A stretch of 64,000 nucleotides of DNA from Gibbula magus (Eukaryota > Mollusca > Gastropoda > Trochida > Trochidae): the NCBI GenBank assembly GCA_936450465.1, contig OW388293.1:31625860-31689859 (forward strand), given 5' to 3'. The stretch's first letter is position 1. Each line of letters starts with the position of its first letter. Of this stretch, positions 25,372 to 34,976 are shown one piece after another. The notes under the pieces were generated by a model. The model had not been told where the DNA came from, ran no database searches, and was given only the letters and a program-made list of their open reading frames with translations. The translations under genes and the position numbers were made by a program.

Positions 25372-25445
25372 TTTGGCTTCAACTTCATTTGGCTTCAACT
25401 TCATTTGGTTTTAATTTCATTTGGTTTTAATTTCATTTGGTTGTG
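25372..25445 (+). repeat. 16-17 bp tandem repeat (TTCATTTGGYTTYAA)
   Basis: Four to five copies of TTCATTTGGCTTCAAC / TTTCATTTGGTTTTAA lie just left of the palindromic element at 25467. Very short array. Confidence 0.85.
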
Positions 25446-25466
25446 ACAAAACTTTTGATTCTTCAA

Positions 25467-25633
25467 CAGTCTGATTAAAATCGACGGTTTTCCGTGGAAT
25501 AAAAAATCCAAAATAGTGCATCTACCGGGATACGAACTCGTTCGTGGGAATCTACAGAACCTGTTCGTATCCCGGCAGATGCAAAATTTTGCAAATTTTA
25601 TTCCTCGGAACAAGGTCGATTTTAATCAGACTG
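25467..25633. mobile_element. Palindromic MITE with a 10-bp target duplication (Mutator-like?)
   Basis: The element begins CAGTCTGATTAAAATCGAC and ends with the exact inverse GTCGATTTTAATCAGACTG. The inverted arms extend about 70 bp, to the CCGGGATACGAAC / GTTCGTATCCCGG region, leaving a short loop. The 10-bp direct repeat GATTCTTCAA flanks it on both sides (25457-25466, 25634-25643). Duplications of 9-11 bp with long inverted ends suggest a Mutator-like origin, but no transposase is present. A longer relative is at 62104-62581. Confidence 0.9.
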
Positions 25634-25830
25634 GATTCTTCAACGCCGTTTGGTCTTCAGTTTGATGATACCGCCATCTTACTGAAGAAGGAGAAGCAGG
25701 AAGATCTCAAACCGAAAGTTGAAATATAAAACAGCACTTTATCTTTTAGTTGTATTTAACGTGTTTTGTCTTTGCATCCACGATCAGTATTTGATCTACA
25801 TATTCAAATATGCATGATATATTAGAAGTC

Positions 25831-27302
25831 TGAAGATACCAAACCCATATCATATACAAGCTGTGTTGGGTCCGCTTACCTCTGATAAAACCTACCAGGT
25901 TACAGTAAGAGAATATATATGCTCTTTCATAAATAATATGTTTAGTGTACTCTTGTTCCATGGGGTTCTATTCGCATAAATTCCTAGCGCCATGAGATAC
26001 CAAGTGTCACATTCTAAAATATATCCATGTGAATTACAATACGAGTCCGGGGATTATACATATATTGTATATATATATTATGTCATATTCCACATATTGG
26101 GCATGGTTTACAGCCCGGATTGTATAGCATCCAGAACATGATCGAACACCCAGGACACACGGTATACGACTGGCGATGATAGGAATGTGAAACTGTACCA
26201 TTTGCATCATACCAGCATACCATTCCGTCATATATTCATATAAACAATAGTGATGACAGGATCGTATTTTCATAAATCTCTTTCTGAATTGCAATATTAA
26301 CAACACATTAAGGATCATATTTGCATTGCGTCCTATTCAATACACTAATCATGATAAACCGCATTAAAAAAGTGATTGGATATATAGTCCAAAGTAGAGG
26401 TGTGTTATTGCAATGACGATAACACTTTTACCACTTCCAACACATAGTTTATATACTAGCTTTCAGACATCCAGTCCTTGATTTCAGTTCTCTTTCGTGG
26501 TGACAACATGGCAAATTAATTCTAGTCAATGGTCTGTACCCCCCAACAGTATATATGAGTGTGTTTAAAGAGATAAATTCAGTGATTGAGAAAGTTTTAT
26601 TACTTACTATGCTATTTTGATTAACACAAACGGCGACGGATAGGGATATAGCGATCGATGAATTTGCAAATAAATAGCATTCATTTATCTCTAAAACCAG
26701 GCTGTATTATTTGAATGTGATATACATCGCTGCTATAACGTAACTAGAGAGAATGATATTACACGGATCCAGCAAATACGTCTTGGGAATAACATACCGC
26801 GAATACCACAGTGATGTCAGAAGGCTACCTGTTTAACGTTAAGGGGGTTAATGCATGGAACAACGGCCCATTGCAAACATCATTGTTTATCTGGCTTCAA
26901 TTTGAATACATGATGTTTATAAAGTAAGGGATAACTTTCAAAGACGTTAGATGTTATCAGAATGAAGAAAATAAGTGCAATAACGTGTCGTGTATACTTT
27001 CTGCATATGGTGATCACGAAACGATCCCAACATCGCTGTGTGCGCCATCTGGTTTAGTGCCGTCTGCGCGCTGAGTATCGTCTGCTCGGCTAGCACGCGA
27101 GTAACCCGGTACACAGAGGCAGTGTTTTTGACTGAAATCGCTTACCCACCTCACGTTAGACAGGTAAAGACTGCCAAGCGTATACTTCCATACTTAAAAT
27201 ACCACGGGTCGGAAAATTAAGCACGGAAGGACTGGAAACCTAACGGCAGAGGGCAACGGCAATAACGTGCATGTATGCGTGATGACAAGGGTAGTGGGTC
27301 CT
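25831..27302. other. No exon recognised; possible first intron
   Basis: This lies downstream, on the minus strand, of the splice donor at 27304-27303. If that exon is real, this is intronic. No further exon with good splice signals and a recognisable peptide was found. Confidence 0.4.
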
Positions 27303-27304
27303 AC

Positions 27305-27388
27305 CTTGATATCGTCTTTGGGTTCTTCCTTCACTTTGACGGGTAGATCCTGGGCACCTGCTTTAAAATCAGTCGAGCTTGTGTCCAT
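27305..27388 (-). CDS. Probable first coding exon of a nuclear-type protein, 28 codons
   Basis: On the minus strand an ATG at 27388 in a good context (CTACCATGG) opens a 28-codon exon that ends exactly in phase at AAG followed by GTAGGA, a good splice donor. The peptide begins MDTSSTDFKAG and ends LPVKVKEEPKDDIK. VKEE fits the SUMO-attachment consensus (hydrophobic-K-x-E) and is followed by acidic residues, a feature common near the start of transcription regulators. The DNA here and just upstream is GC-richer than the surroundings, as expected near a promoter. Reading past the donor continues into a peptide with no similarity to the first part, supporting a splice. I cannot assign a family from 28 residues; later exons would lie at lower coordinates and were not identified with confidence. 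Confidence 0.55.
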
Positions 27389-27560
27389 GGTAGAATAATC
27401 GGTCGGCAGAAAGCAGAAGCAAGTCCGCCTTTCTATGCTACTTGAGCGCTACTCGGAGAGAGAGAGAGCCGGGCGTTGTGCTACATGATACTGGTTACAC
27501 TCCGCTGTATTGACTTGTAAACCGAGCCGCCTGCAACACGACCCGCCATATTGATACTAA
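27389..27560 (-). promoter_or_regulatory. Putative 5' UTR and promoter region of the 27388 exon
   Basis: On the minus strand this lies directly upstream of the ATG. It is relatively GC-rich with several CpG sites and contains a pyrimidine tract (CTCTCTCTCTCTC, about 27455-27468), as seen near some animal start sites. No clear TATA box. The transcription start cannot be placed from sequence alone. Confidence 0.35.
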
Positions 27561-27944
27561 TAACAGTCAGGGCATGTGAAGGCGAGCAGTGCTTGTGTAG
27601 TGGCTTACTCTTCTCATGGCGTAACTAGTCTAACTCCTCCCCCTCACCACGACACGCCCTCCACACCTCCCCTTCACTTGACAATGACACAACAGCCATG
27701 TTGTGCCATGTGCTCCGAGTCAAAGAAAAGTGAACACCAACTGAAACGCTGCCCCTGATTGCGTGATTGGATTGTGTGATGAAGGACGAGAGGGTTGATC
27801 TGCAAACACTGCGTCCACATGTCACACAAGTGAACACCGCACAGTCTACAGTAGCACAGGGCAGTGGTGACGCTTTTGAAACTACTGATTTGGCATTATT
27901 GCCATATTATGTTAGAAATACATGCCATTTAGATAGTCGAAAAA
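27561..27944. other. Upstream flank, no gene assigned
   Basis: C-rich plus strand at 27620-27700. A plus-strand frame from 27684 contains CAMCSESKKSEHQLKRCP and then stops; the cysteine spacing is only faintly zinc-finger-like, so I do not call a gene. Confidence 0.4.
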
Positions 27945-28150
27945 TATAACAAGGTTACATTTGGGATAACACTACCTTCAATAGTACAAATTCTTGTACT
28001 TTTTCGGGCCGAGCCCCAAGCGGGATTCGAACCCACACCCTCAGAGTAAGGCACCTATCGCCAGCATTGACCGTATCGTGTGGTAAGCTGTTGTTACTGT
28101 TAGTTTTGTACTATTGCAGGTAGTGTTATCCCAAATGTGACCTTGTTATA
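27945..28150. mobile_element. 206-bp element: 46-bp inverted ends around a tRNA-like B box
   Basis: The left arm (27945-27990) and right arm (28105-28150) are inverse copies matching at 44 of 46 positions; both contain ATTTGGGATAACACTACCT. TA dinucleotides at the tips suit a TA target. The minus strand of the loop contains GGGTTCGAATCCC, a strong match to the tRNA/SINE B-box consensus GGTTCGANNCC. A possible A-box-like TGGCGATAGG lies 30 bases before it, closer than in a tRNA. A truncated relative lies at 20536-20680. Confidence 0.85.
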
Positions 28151-28533
28151 GCGTATTATGTGTTAATGGGTCATTTATAAAGTCTGACAATAGTGTACAC
28201 TTCTGCTATAATAGAACACAGTTGGACGTAGGTACGTTGTTGAAAGTACTTATTTGGAAGGATATCATGTACTAATGCATTATTTACAAAGTCTGACAAT
28301 ATCGGTACACTTACACTACAGTAGGAATGAGTTGGTTTCAGTTCCTTCTTTAAAGTAATGTTTCGCAGCATAATGTATAGAGACAACACCATAACATGTA
28401 AAACAAGTCTGCTAATGATTCCAATATCAGGCCGAAATTCAATAAGAACAATGTGAATTGACCAATAGAATCAGTGACAAAGTCTGGTTAGATAGTGAAC
28501 ATGCCCTGACCAACCGGTGGCACCCAGCCGTCG

Positions 28534-28534
<1 letters not shown>
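28151..28534. other. No gene seen
   Basis: A local duplication is visible: AAAGTCTGACAATA occurs near 28179 and 28289, each followed by GTACACTT. Otherwise plain. Confidence 0.5.

Positions 28535-28615
<81 letters not shown>
28535..28615. repeat. (TA)n dinucleotide repeat
   Basis: About 80 bp of uninterrupted TA. The Tyr/Ile frames through it are artefacts. Confidence 0.98.
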
Positions 28616-28619
<4 letters not shown>

Positions 28620-28783
28620 AACACATTGCTTAGAATTTTGGTTTAGGTCTTTTTCCAGATGTGATATTTGTGTATATTTTTTATATATGCATTCATTTTA
28701 AAATATTACCGATGAGCAGTGGTACATTCGTCCAGTGTGACAAAACCATGAACTACACGACATAAGATAGAACAGCTTACTGA

Positions 28784-28786
<3 letters not shown>

Positions 28787-28829
<43 letters not shown>
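28787..28829. repeat. (TA)n dinucleotide repeat
   Basis: About 43 bp of uninterrupted TA, a second tract about 170 bp from the first. Confidence 0.97.
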
Positions 28830-28832
<3 letters not shown>

Positions 28833-29635
28833 TACGATGATTTCATTATTATTCACAAGCATGCTTTCGACCATTACGGATCTCATCATACACTCAAAGA
28901 TACACACAACATATACGTTTTTCGAAGCTGTATAAAGACAAAAATTGCACTGTTTGTTTCTTCTTTCTGAGATCCCTTTGAATTCGTCAGTGCAGGAGGT
29001 TGTCGTTATAGTAGATAGGCGGTCTACAAATGGTAGGAGACACCTGGTTCCCGGTGAACATTTCCCTTTTGTGATGTAGATAATATTGACGTTTACCAAC
29101 TTTTAACTAGACTGGACAGGTTCTGAACTATCATTGATATAATTCTAAGTTGTAGTCATATCGATAATTAGTTGATGGGATAGCACATTTACAGCGTTAC
29201 TTATCAGAAAATGTATTTCAAAAATCATATTCTACATGTATACATAAATGTATGTATATCTGAAACGTTTTACTGACAAATCTGTTCTTCGGTTGTTTGT
29301 TCATCCTTTGTTGATCTACGCTAACGAGTTTGATATATCATAGCCAAGGGATAATTGCATTCATAAGATTTTTTTATATCAGGAACAACGCAACTTGTTT
29401 CGAAATAATATTCTATTTCAAGACGGACTTTCCAGAAATAAATTTATGTTGCAAATATTAATAAGTTTCTATTTGCTAACAAAATGCAATAAGTATAATT
29501 GTCACAAACTTGACCATGTCCCCCACCGCCATCAAGAAATGAGCTTGAAGGATGGACACACAGTTTCTTCAGCGTAGTGAACTTTTCATGTTTCCTTAAA
29601 TTGTTATTATACCGGGCTAAACACATTTTTAAAAC
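28830..29635. other. No gene seen
   Basis: AT-rich, random frames only. Confidence 0.5.
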
Positions 29636-30220
29636 TTTTCAAAGTCTCGTAAATAAGGTCAAGGTCACCCAAATCGACTAGTATCTGTGTAATCCCAAAA
29701 TGAAGACTGGTATCAAATGTGTGCAGAAGTTCATGATATATCTTGCTAACAACATTTACAAAATTGGTCAAAGTCACGTAGTGACCTTAAAAATGAGGCC
29801 AAGGTCACTCAAATTAAGTGGTGTCTTGGTATTCCTCAACTGAAGTCTAATGCCAAATTTTAAGACTAGGTGCAGCAGTTTATGAAATATCACGCAAACA
29901 GTATTTTAAATACTGGTCAAGTCTCGTAGTGACCTTGAACATGAGGTCAAGGTCACCCAAATCAACTCGTGTCTGCGTATTCTCCGAATGAAAACCGGTA
30001 CCAAATTTGAAGACAGTAGGTGCAGCGTTTCCTGAGAAATCGTGCTAACAACATTTCAAAAACTGGTCAAGTCTCGTGGTGACCTTGAACATGAGGTCAA
30101 GGTCACCCAAATCAACTCGTGTCTGCGTATTCCCCTAATGAAGACTGGTACCGACTTTGAAGACTCTAGATGCAGCAGTTCATGAGCTATCGCGCTAACA
30201 AGAATACCTGTTTGGTATTC
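29636..30220 (+). repeat. Four tandem units (about 140-150 bp) with TCAAGGTCA motifs
   Basis: Units carry AGGTCAAGGTCACCCAAATC, then GTGTCTGCGTATTCC, GAAGACTGGTACCAAATTTG, and ATGAAATATCRYGCTAACA. Perfect TCAAGGTCA occurs at 29659-29667, 29947-29955 and 30097-30105, with a one-base variant at about 29799. In the last two units it is preceded by its inverse TGACCTTGA with an 8-bp spacer (29930-29938, 30080-30088), making 10-bp inverted arms. Same family as 5985-6316. Confidence 0.88.
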
Positions 30221-30495
30221 TCGAATCTTGGATATTGGTGATTTCGTCAAGTATGACATCAACGCAAATATCATACACATTTGAACAGCAAGATTCTTGA
30301 GGCCAACTTTTTCTTTGTGAGGAAACACGCCCATTTTGAGTATTACCTGCTATTCCTCCAAGCTCTGTCCAGACATTTGTTAATACGAAGTAGCAATAGA
30401 ACCTAGGTTGGGCTGATGAAGACTTGCTTACAGAAAGTCAGTCTGCTGATAACCTTTACACCAACAGCAATAACATGTAGAGGATGCCTGTCTTT

Positions 30496-30585
30496 TGAAT
30501 AATACCATGTTTATCTCATCCAGTGAGATAACACACTTATTTTGGCGCAACCTCACGAGATGAGATAATCATGGTATTTTTCAAG
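30496..30585. repeat. Inverted repeat with about 35-bp arms
   Basis: Left arm 30496-30530 (AATAATACCATGTTTATCTC...) and right arm 30551-30585 pair well (ATACCATGWTTATCTCATC / inverse) with a few mismatches and a 20-base loop. The size and AT-rich arms suit a small MITE or its remnant. No target duplication is clear. Confidence 0.75.
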
Positions 30586-30679
30586 AATTGGCAGATATTC
30601 TATTTGTTATATGACGTTATCCTTGTAATTATACCACAAGAGGGTCGTTTTCTATAGGGAGGCCGATTGAGTATCAATG

Positions 30680-30725
30680 TGACGTCATAACATTCTTTCC
30701 GTCAGACCATTGTTTTATGACGTCA
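30680..30725. promoter_or_regulatory. Two perfect CRE octamers (TGACGTCA)
   Basis: TGACGTCA at 30680-30687 and 30718-30725, 38 bp apart. This is the full CREB/ATF consensus. No adjacent gene start was found, so function is unproven. Confidence 0.35.
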
Positions 30726-33700
30726 AATTATATCAGTCATGTGAAACCATTAGGTTACTCATCAAAAACTGTATTCTACAGGAGATATCGTTTGATAGCA
30801 TATTTTGCACAATGCCCTGTCGTCGTCAACTACATGAGATCACAATGATTTTACAACATCGCGTAATGACAAATTCTATGGCGTCATAATCATGATGCTT
30901 TGACATCATCGCATTGGAAGTCAAATAGCAGTGCTGTGCTCAGAGATAAAATATGTTTCTTGAAACGTAATGAATAATAATTTTGGATGATAAATAGAAT
31001 CTCTCCCTCGTGTCTTCTGATATCCAATATATCAATACTCGTTGATTAAAGTAAAAATATCCTCGACAAGCTTCGGGTTTTTGTAACTTTTATCAACTCG
31101 TGTTGATATATTTTATGTCACAAGATACTTTGTTGAGATTCCCTATATCTTCACTGTGGCTTGATTGACAGTTTATTTCAGTGTTTGGTAAGCAGTATTC
31201 ATTGCTTGTCATATAATAAATATCTAGTATATACTATTCTAATGTCTATAAAGTTTTACTCATGTTCACGTTCATAACATAGGATTTGCGTGATGGACAC
31301 ATATTGACGATTCAGCTCTCGTATCAAGCTTATGGCAATATCACTTTGCACTCATGGCATATAGAACAATATTAGCTGCCTAGTGTGGAACTGTGACACT
31401 GTCTAGCATAATGACTGTTTGAACCGGATAAAGTTTATCATGTAACTCCTTGCGTCAAGAGCAACAGTATATACCTCCCTCGTTAAAACAGAATAAATGC
31501 AACTGGTGCAAAGTAAGAATGGAAGATTACTCTGATCGCACAGCAAGTTAAACAACATAATAAAAGGTTTTCAATGTCTTCATAATTAAACCATCATACA
31601 GCAGCGTACCGAATATTTGTTCACCTAAATGTGTATCTTAGTACAAATACCATGTATAAATTGACGTTCATTGTATATAACGTCAATAAAATTCCATTAC
31701 ATTCAATGACAAGGAATCATCATATATCCATGACAAAAATCATCATTCTCAAACGTATCCTATGATCGTCACGTCAGTGGTGCATGATTTTGGACGTTGG
31801 CATGATGACATAGACATGTGGAAGAGCTTAATATTTGAAAACTTAATTTTAGAATAACAGTTTTCATATCGACTAAATGAGAACAATTTCATCACAAATA
31901 CGAGTATTAAGAAGAAAACTATGATGTATGTGTGATCCAGTTCGTCACTTACTGAATATTTCACAGAAGAAAATATCAACTATAGTTTTAAAAAGATTGA
32001 CCCCTGGTCACTTCAAGGAGCTGCCAAAACTGTAACTGTTTACTATGAGATATATTAAAATTTGTTATGGAACACTCAACTGTCTTCTTTTAATGTAAAA
32101 ATACAAAATGATCTGTTTAGTTTTCGCATTGATACGGTGCTTCAAATTATACGAATTACACGCTATTTGCACTGAAACACACAAGTATAGGTGAACAAAC
32201 TGTCGATGTGCACCTGTATAATACACTTCCGCCCGTAGTAACAGAAAACCTGCGTCGTTAAAACAGAATAAACGCAAACTGGTGCAAGTAGATTTTGAAG
32301 CTTATACCCGGTTCCAAGTTAAACCGAAAAATTAAGTTTAGCATTGTTGTTGTAAGTAAACCATCATGTGATACATTTTACATGTAGTAAGTAAACTATC
32401 GTCGTGTATTTAAACAAAATAAAACCAACCTGTTTCATGTCACTATCTGAATGCTAGTATGGACACTTGATCGACTGAGTAGAGGCCTCTCTTTAATGCA
32501 TGGAGCCAAACACAGAGACAACCCGATATGCTCCAAAATATGAAAAGGCTTTGTGACATTTGCCTAATAAGCACTGAAACAATATCTCTTAAAGAGAATA
32601 TCAATCAACGCCCTGTTATTACCATCATCAGGTCCATTGACAAGGCGTCCCAAGTGTCATAAAGATGAATTATACAAGGTAACCATGTTAATACACGGCA
32701 GTTTGACTGGACTCCCATCACTATAGCAGGGGGAGGACCTACGTGTCCCTTTCTCTCTTTCTCTCTCTGTATGTATGAGCCACACATAGTGCTGAAATTA
32801 TTCCACATTAAAACTTTAATGCGTTATGAACCTGATATGTGTTTTATTAAATGAATAAAATCACAAGAAAAGTGGATATATATCCTTTTTATTGCAATGG
32901 AAGCAGTATTTCTATATCGGTGCTAACGTCGTTTCCAAATAACTGTTAAAAAGTTATAATTGCCTTTAACAAGATGTTGGAAATGTGCAGAAAGATATTT
33001 CAGCTTCACATTTGTAAAGGTTACGTAAAGTTCATCACTATGCCCATATGCATGTGTGTCATTATAGATGAAAGCGAATTGCTACTGCCCTGTGTAACTA
33101 TAAACTGGCTATGAAATTATTTTAGTGAATGGGAATTTTAAATTTATGAAGAAAAAACATATGCTTCAGTGTGAGACAAAACGCGCTATCCTTTACCCCT
33201 TCGGCCAGATCGTTGATGATTCCGAATAACCCAGAAACTTTGAATTGCAAGTTAAGTTATCGTCCATATTATTCGTCTTAAACTTAATTCAAACTAACTG
33301 CTTCTAAAGAATGGACACACCAAAGATCGATAGAAAGTCTATAGTTTAAATATTCATACTTCATGTAGAAGTTTCAAAAGGTTTCTTGTCCGCATACGTT
33401 TGCTTTTCCTGACACTATGATATCGTACTGCTGAGGTGCAGACAGTCAGGATGTAGTGGCTGCAGCCTTTATTCTGAGTTCGAACACTGTTACTCCAAAA
33501 GCCTTTGATATTGGAGTCTTACCATTTTGAAGGTAGATTAATTCTCCTTGGTAATATGTGTTTCATGGTTAACATTGATGTTTTAAGTGTTGAAAATGAT
33601 AATGATTTGACACCTAAAGTTCAATCTCATTCACCTTTTAACGGGTTGTGGCTTTGATTTACGTATTCCAGTAAGTAATCATGCATATTTTTATAACATA

Positions 33701-34066
33701 TTGATAAAACGTACAAACAATAGCTCTCCTTTTCACCATCCTGTCACTAAACTGTCAATGTGATCTTTTCGGATATTACACTTGCTATTGAAACTGATTG
33801 ACGTTTTGTTTAACTAAGACATAAAATTGTATATTTATGTTCTCTGAATCGACTTGAAAAAGAGTCGTGAAGAATGAGCCATATCATAATCATCGACTGA
33901 AATATTTTACAAACGAATAGCTCAACATTTTAGCCTAAAATGTCTCTCTAATGACGTGTCACTGCACAGAATATAACCCGTATTGACTACATGTATGTAA
34001 ATCCTGACTTGGAGAGTATAAAAGTGACAACAAGTGTTCCATATAACGTTAATGAAACGTAATTAC
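30726..34066. other. No gene assigned
   Basis: Mostly plain AT-rich sequence. Phrases around 31010-31130 contain local inverted bits (AACTCGTGTTGATATA against TATCAATACTCGTTG). GAGTTCGAAC at about 33478 faintly resembles a B box. AAAACAGAATAAATGCAAACTGGTGCAA-type phrases occur at about 31486 and 32259, a dispersed duplication. Confidence 0.45.
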
Positions 34067-34156
34067 CTGAACGTGTAGCAGAGAAAAGTGGAGCTCTCAT
34101 CGTTGATTGAATAATAAAATTTAGAAATGATGCACCAACACAAGCCTTCAGGGGCG
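34067..34156 (-). CDS. Weak candidate internal exon, 90 bp
   Basis: On the minus strand the acceptor tract GGGTTCTATTGCAG is followed by a 90-bp open segment ending TCAG and then GTAATT, a plausible donor. The length is a multiple of three. The peptide, APLKACVGASFLNFIIQSTM followed by RAPLFSATRS, has a hydrophobic stretch but no family I recognise. No partner exons were found, so chance splice-like flanks cannot be excluded. Confidence 0.17.
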
Positions 34157-34345
34157 CTGCAATAGAACCCAAAAGGAACCCAACTGCAGCAAGCCAGAAA
34201 TGGAGCCGTTTACATGGCTAGCGCAGTTTTCCACTTACATGGGTATAATTGCCCACGCCCTGTATTTCAAAATGTGACGCGCTATGCAAATGAAACTCAT
34301 CTTTGAAAATGTCAGAATGTGGTACTCCGATAATACATTTGCAGT

Positions 34346-34976
34346 TCAAGTTTGTATCAAGTTTGTATCAAGTTTGTATCAAGTTTGTATCAACTCAGTA
34401 TCAACTCAGTATCAACTCAGTATCAACTCAGTATCAATGTTTTATCAATTTGTATAAACTTTGTATCAACTTTGTATCAACTTTGTATCAATATTATATC
34501 AAGTTTTACATTTTTATCATGTTTGTGGCAAGGTGGTTTCAAGTTTGTATCGATTTATAACAGGATTGTTTCAAGTTTGTATCGATTTATAACAGGATTG
34601 TTTCAAGTTTGTATCAAGTGTGTGTCAAGTTTGCATCAAGTGTGTGTCAAGTTTGTATCAAGTGTGTGTCAGTTTGTATAAAGTTTTATCAAGTTTTATC
34701 AAGTTTTATCAAGTTTTATCAAGTTTCTATAAAGTTTGTATCAATTTGTATCAAGATTATATTTGTATCAATATGTAACAAGGTTGTGTCAAGTTTATAT
34801 CAATTCGTAACACGGTTGTTTCAAGTTTGTTTCAAATGTGTGTCAAGTTTGTATCAAGTGTGTATCAAGCTTGTATCAAGTTTGTGCCACGTTTGTATCA
34901 AAATTTTATAGAATTTGTATCAAATTTGTAACAAGATGGTATAATATTTGTAACCAGATGGTATCAAGTTTGTTCA
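34346..34976 (+). repeat. 11-bp minisatellite (CAAGTTTGTAT) with variant blocks
   Basis: The core is tandem CAAGTTTGTAT. Blocks of variants follow: CAACTCAGTAT (about four copies from 34390), CAACTTTGTAT, the 10-bp CAAGTTTTAT (about 34681-34730), and CAAGTGTGTGT interleaved with CAAGTTTGTAT. The last part degenerates toward 34976. Frames through it encode repeating Tyr-Gln-Val-Cys-Ile-Lys-Phe-type peptides, an artefact. Confidence 0.93.

Larger units (their letters stand above)
24900..25830 (+). repeat. Three spaced copies of a roughly 90-bp motif ending CATATTCAAATATRCATG
   Basis: Copies at about 24900-24990, 25283-25360 and 25738-25825 each start with CTTTATCTT, continue through a T/G-rich middle and end in CATATTCAAATAT(G/A)CATG. 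Weaker relatives of the end motif lie near 25068. Spacing is about 380 and 455 bp. The third copy lies beyond the MITE at 25467, so the MITE appears to have inserted into one spacer. Confidence 0.6.

Noticed and set aside
27684..27758. Plus-strand mini-frame with CAMCSESKKSEHQLKRCP, faintly MYND zinc-finger-like
   Set aside because: Only three of the expected cysteines appear before a stop, and there is no donor to extend it.
27990..28105. A functional tRNA gene on the minus strand
   Set aside because: Only the B box is convincing; the A-box-like sequence is too close to it and no cloverleaf can be folded around an anticodon loop.
33440..33500. tRNA-derived SINE around GAGTTCGAAC
   Set aside because: The match to the B box is weak and no second copy or tail was found.
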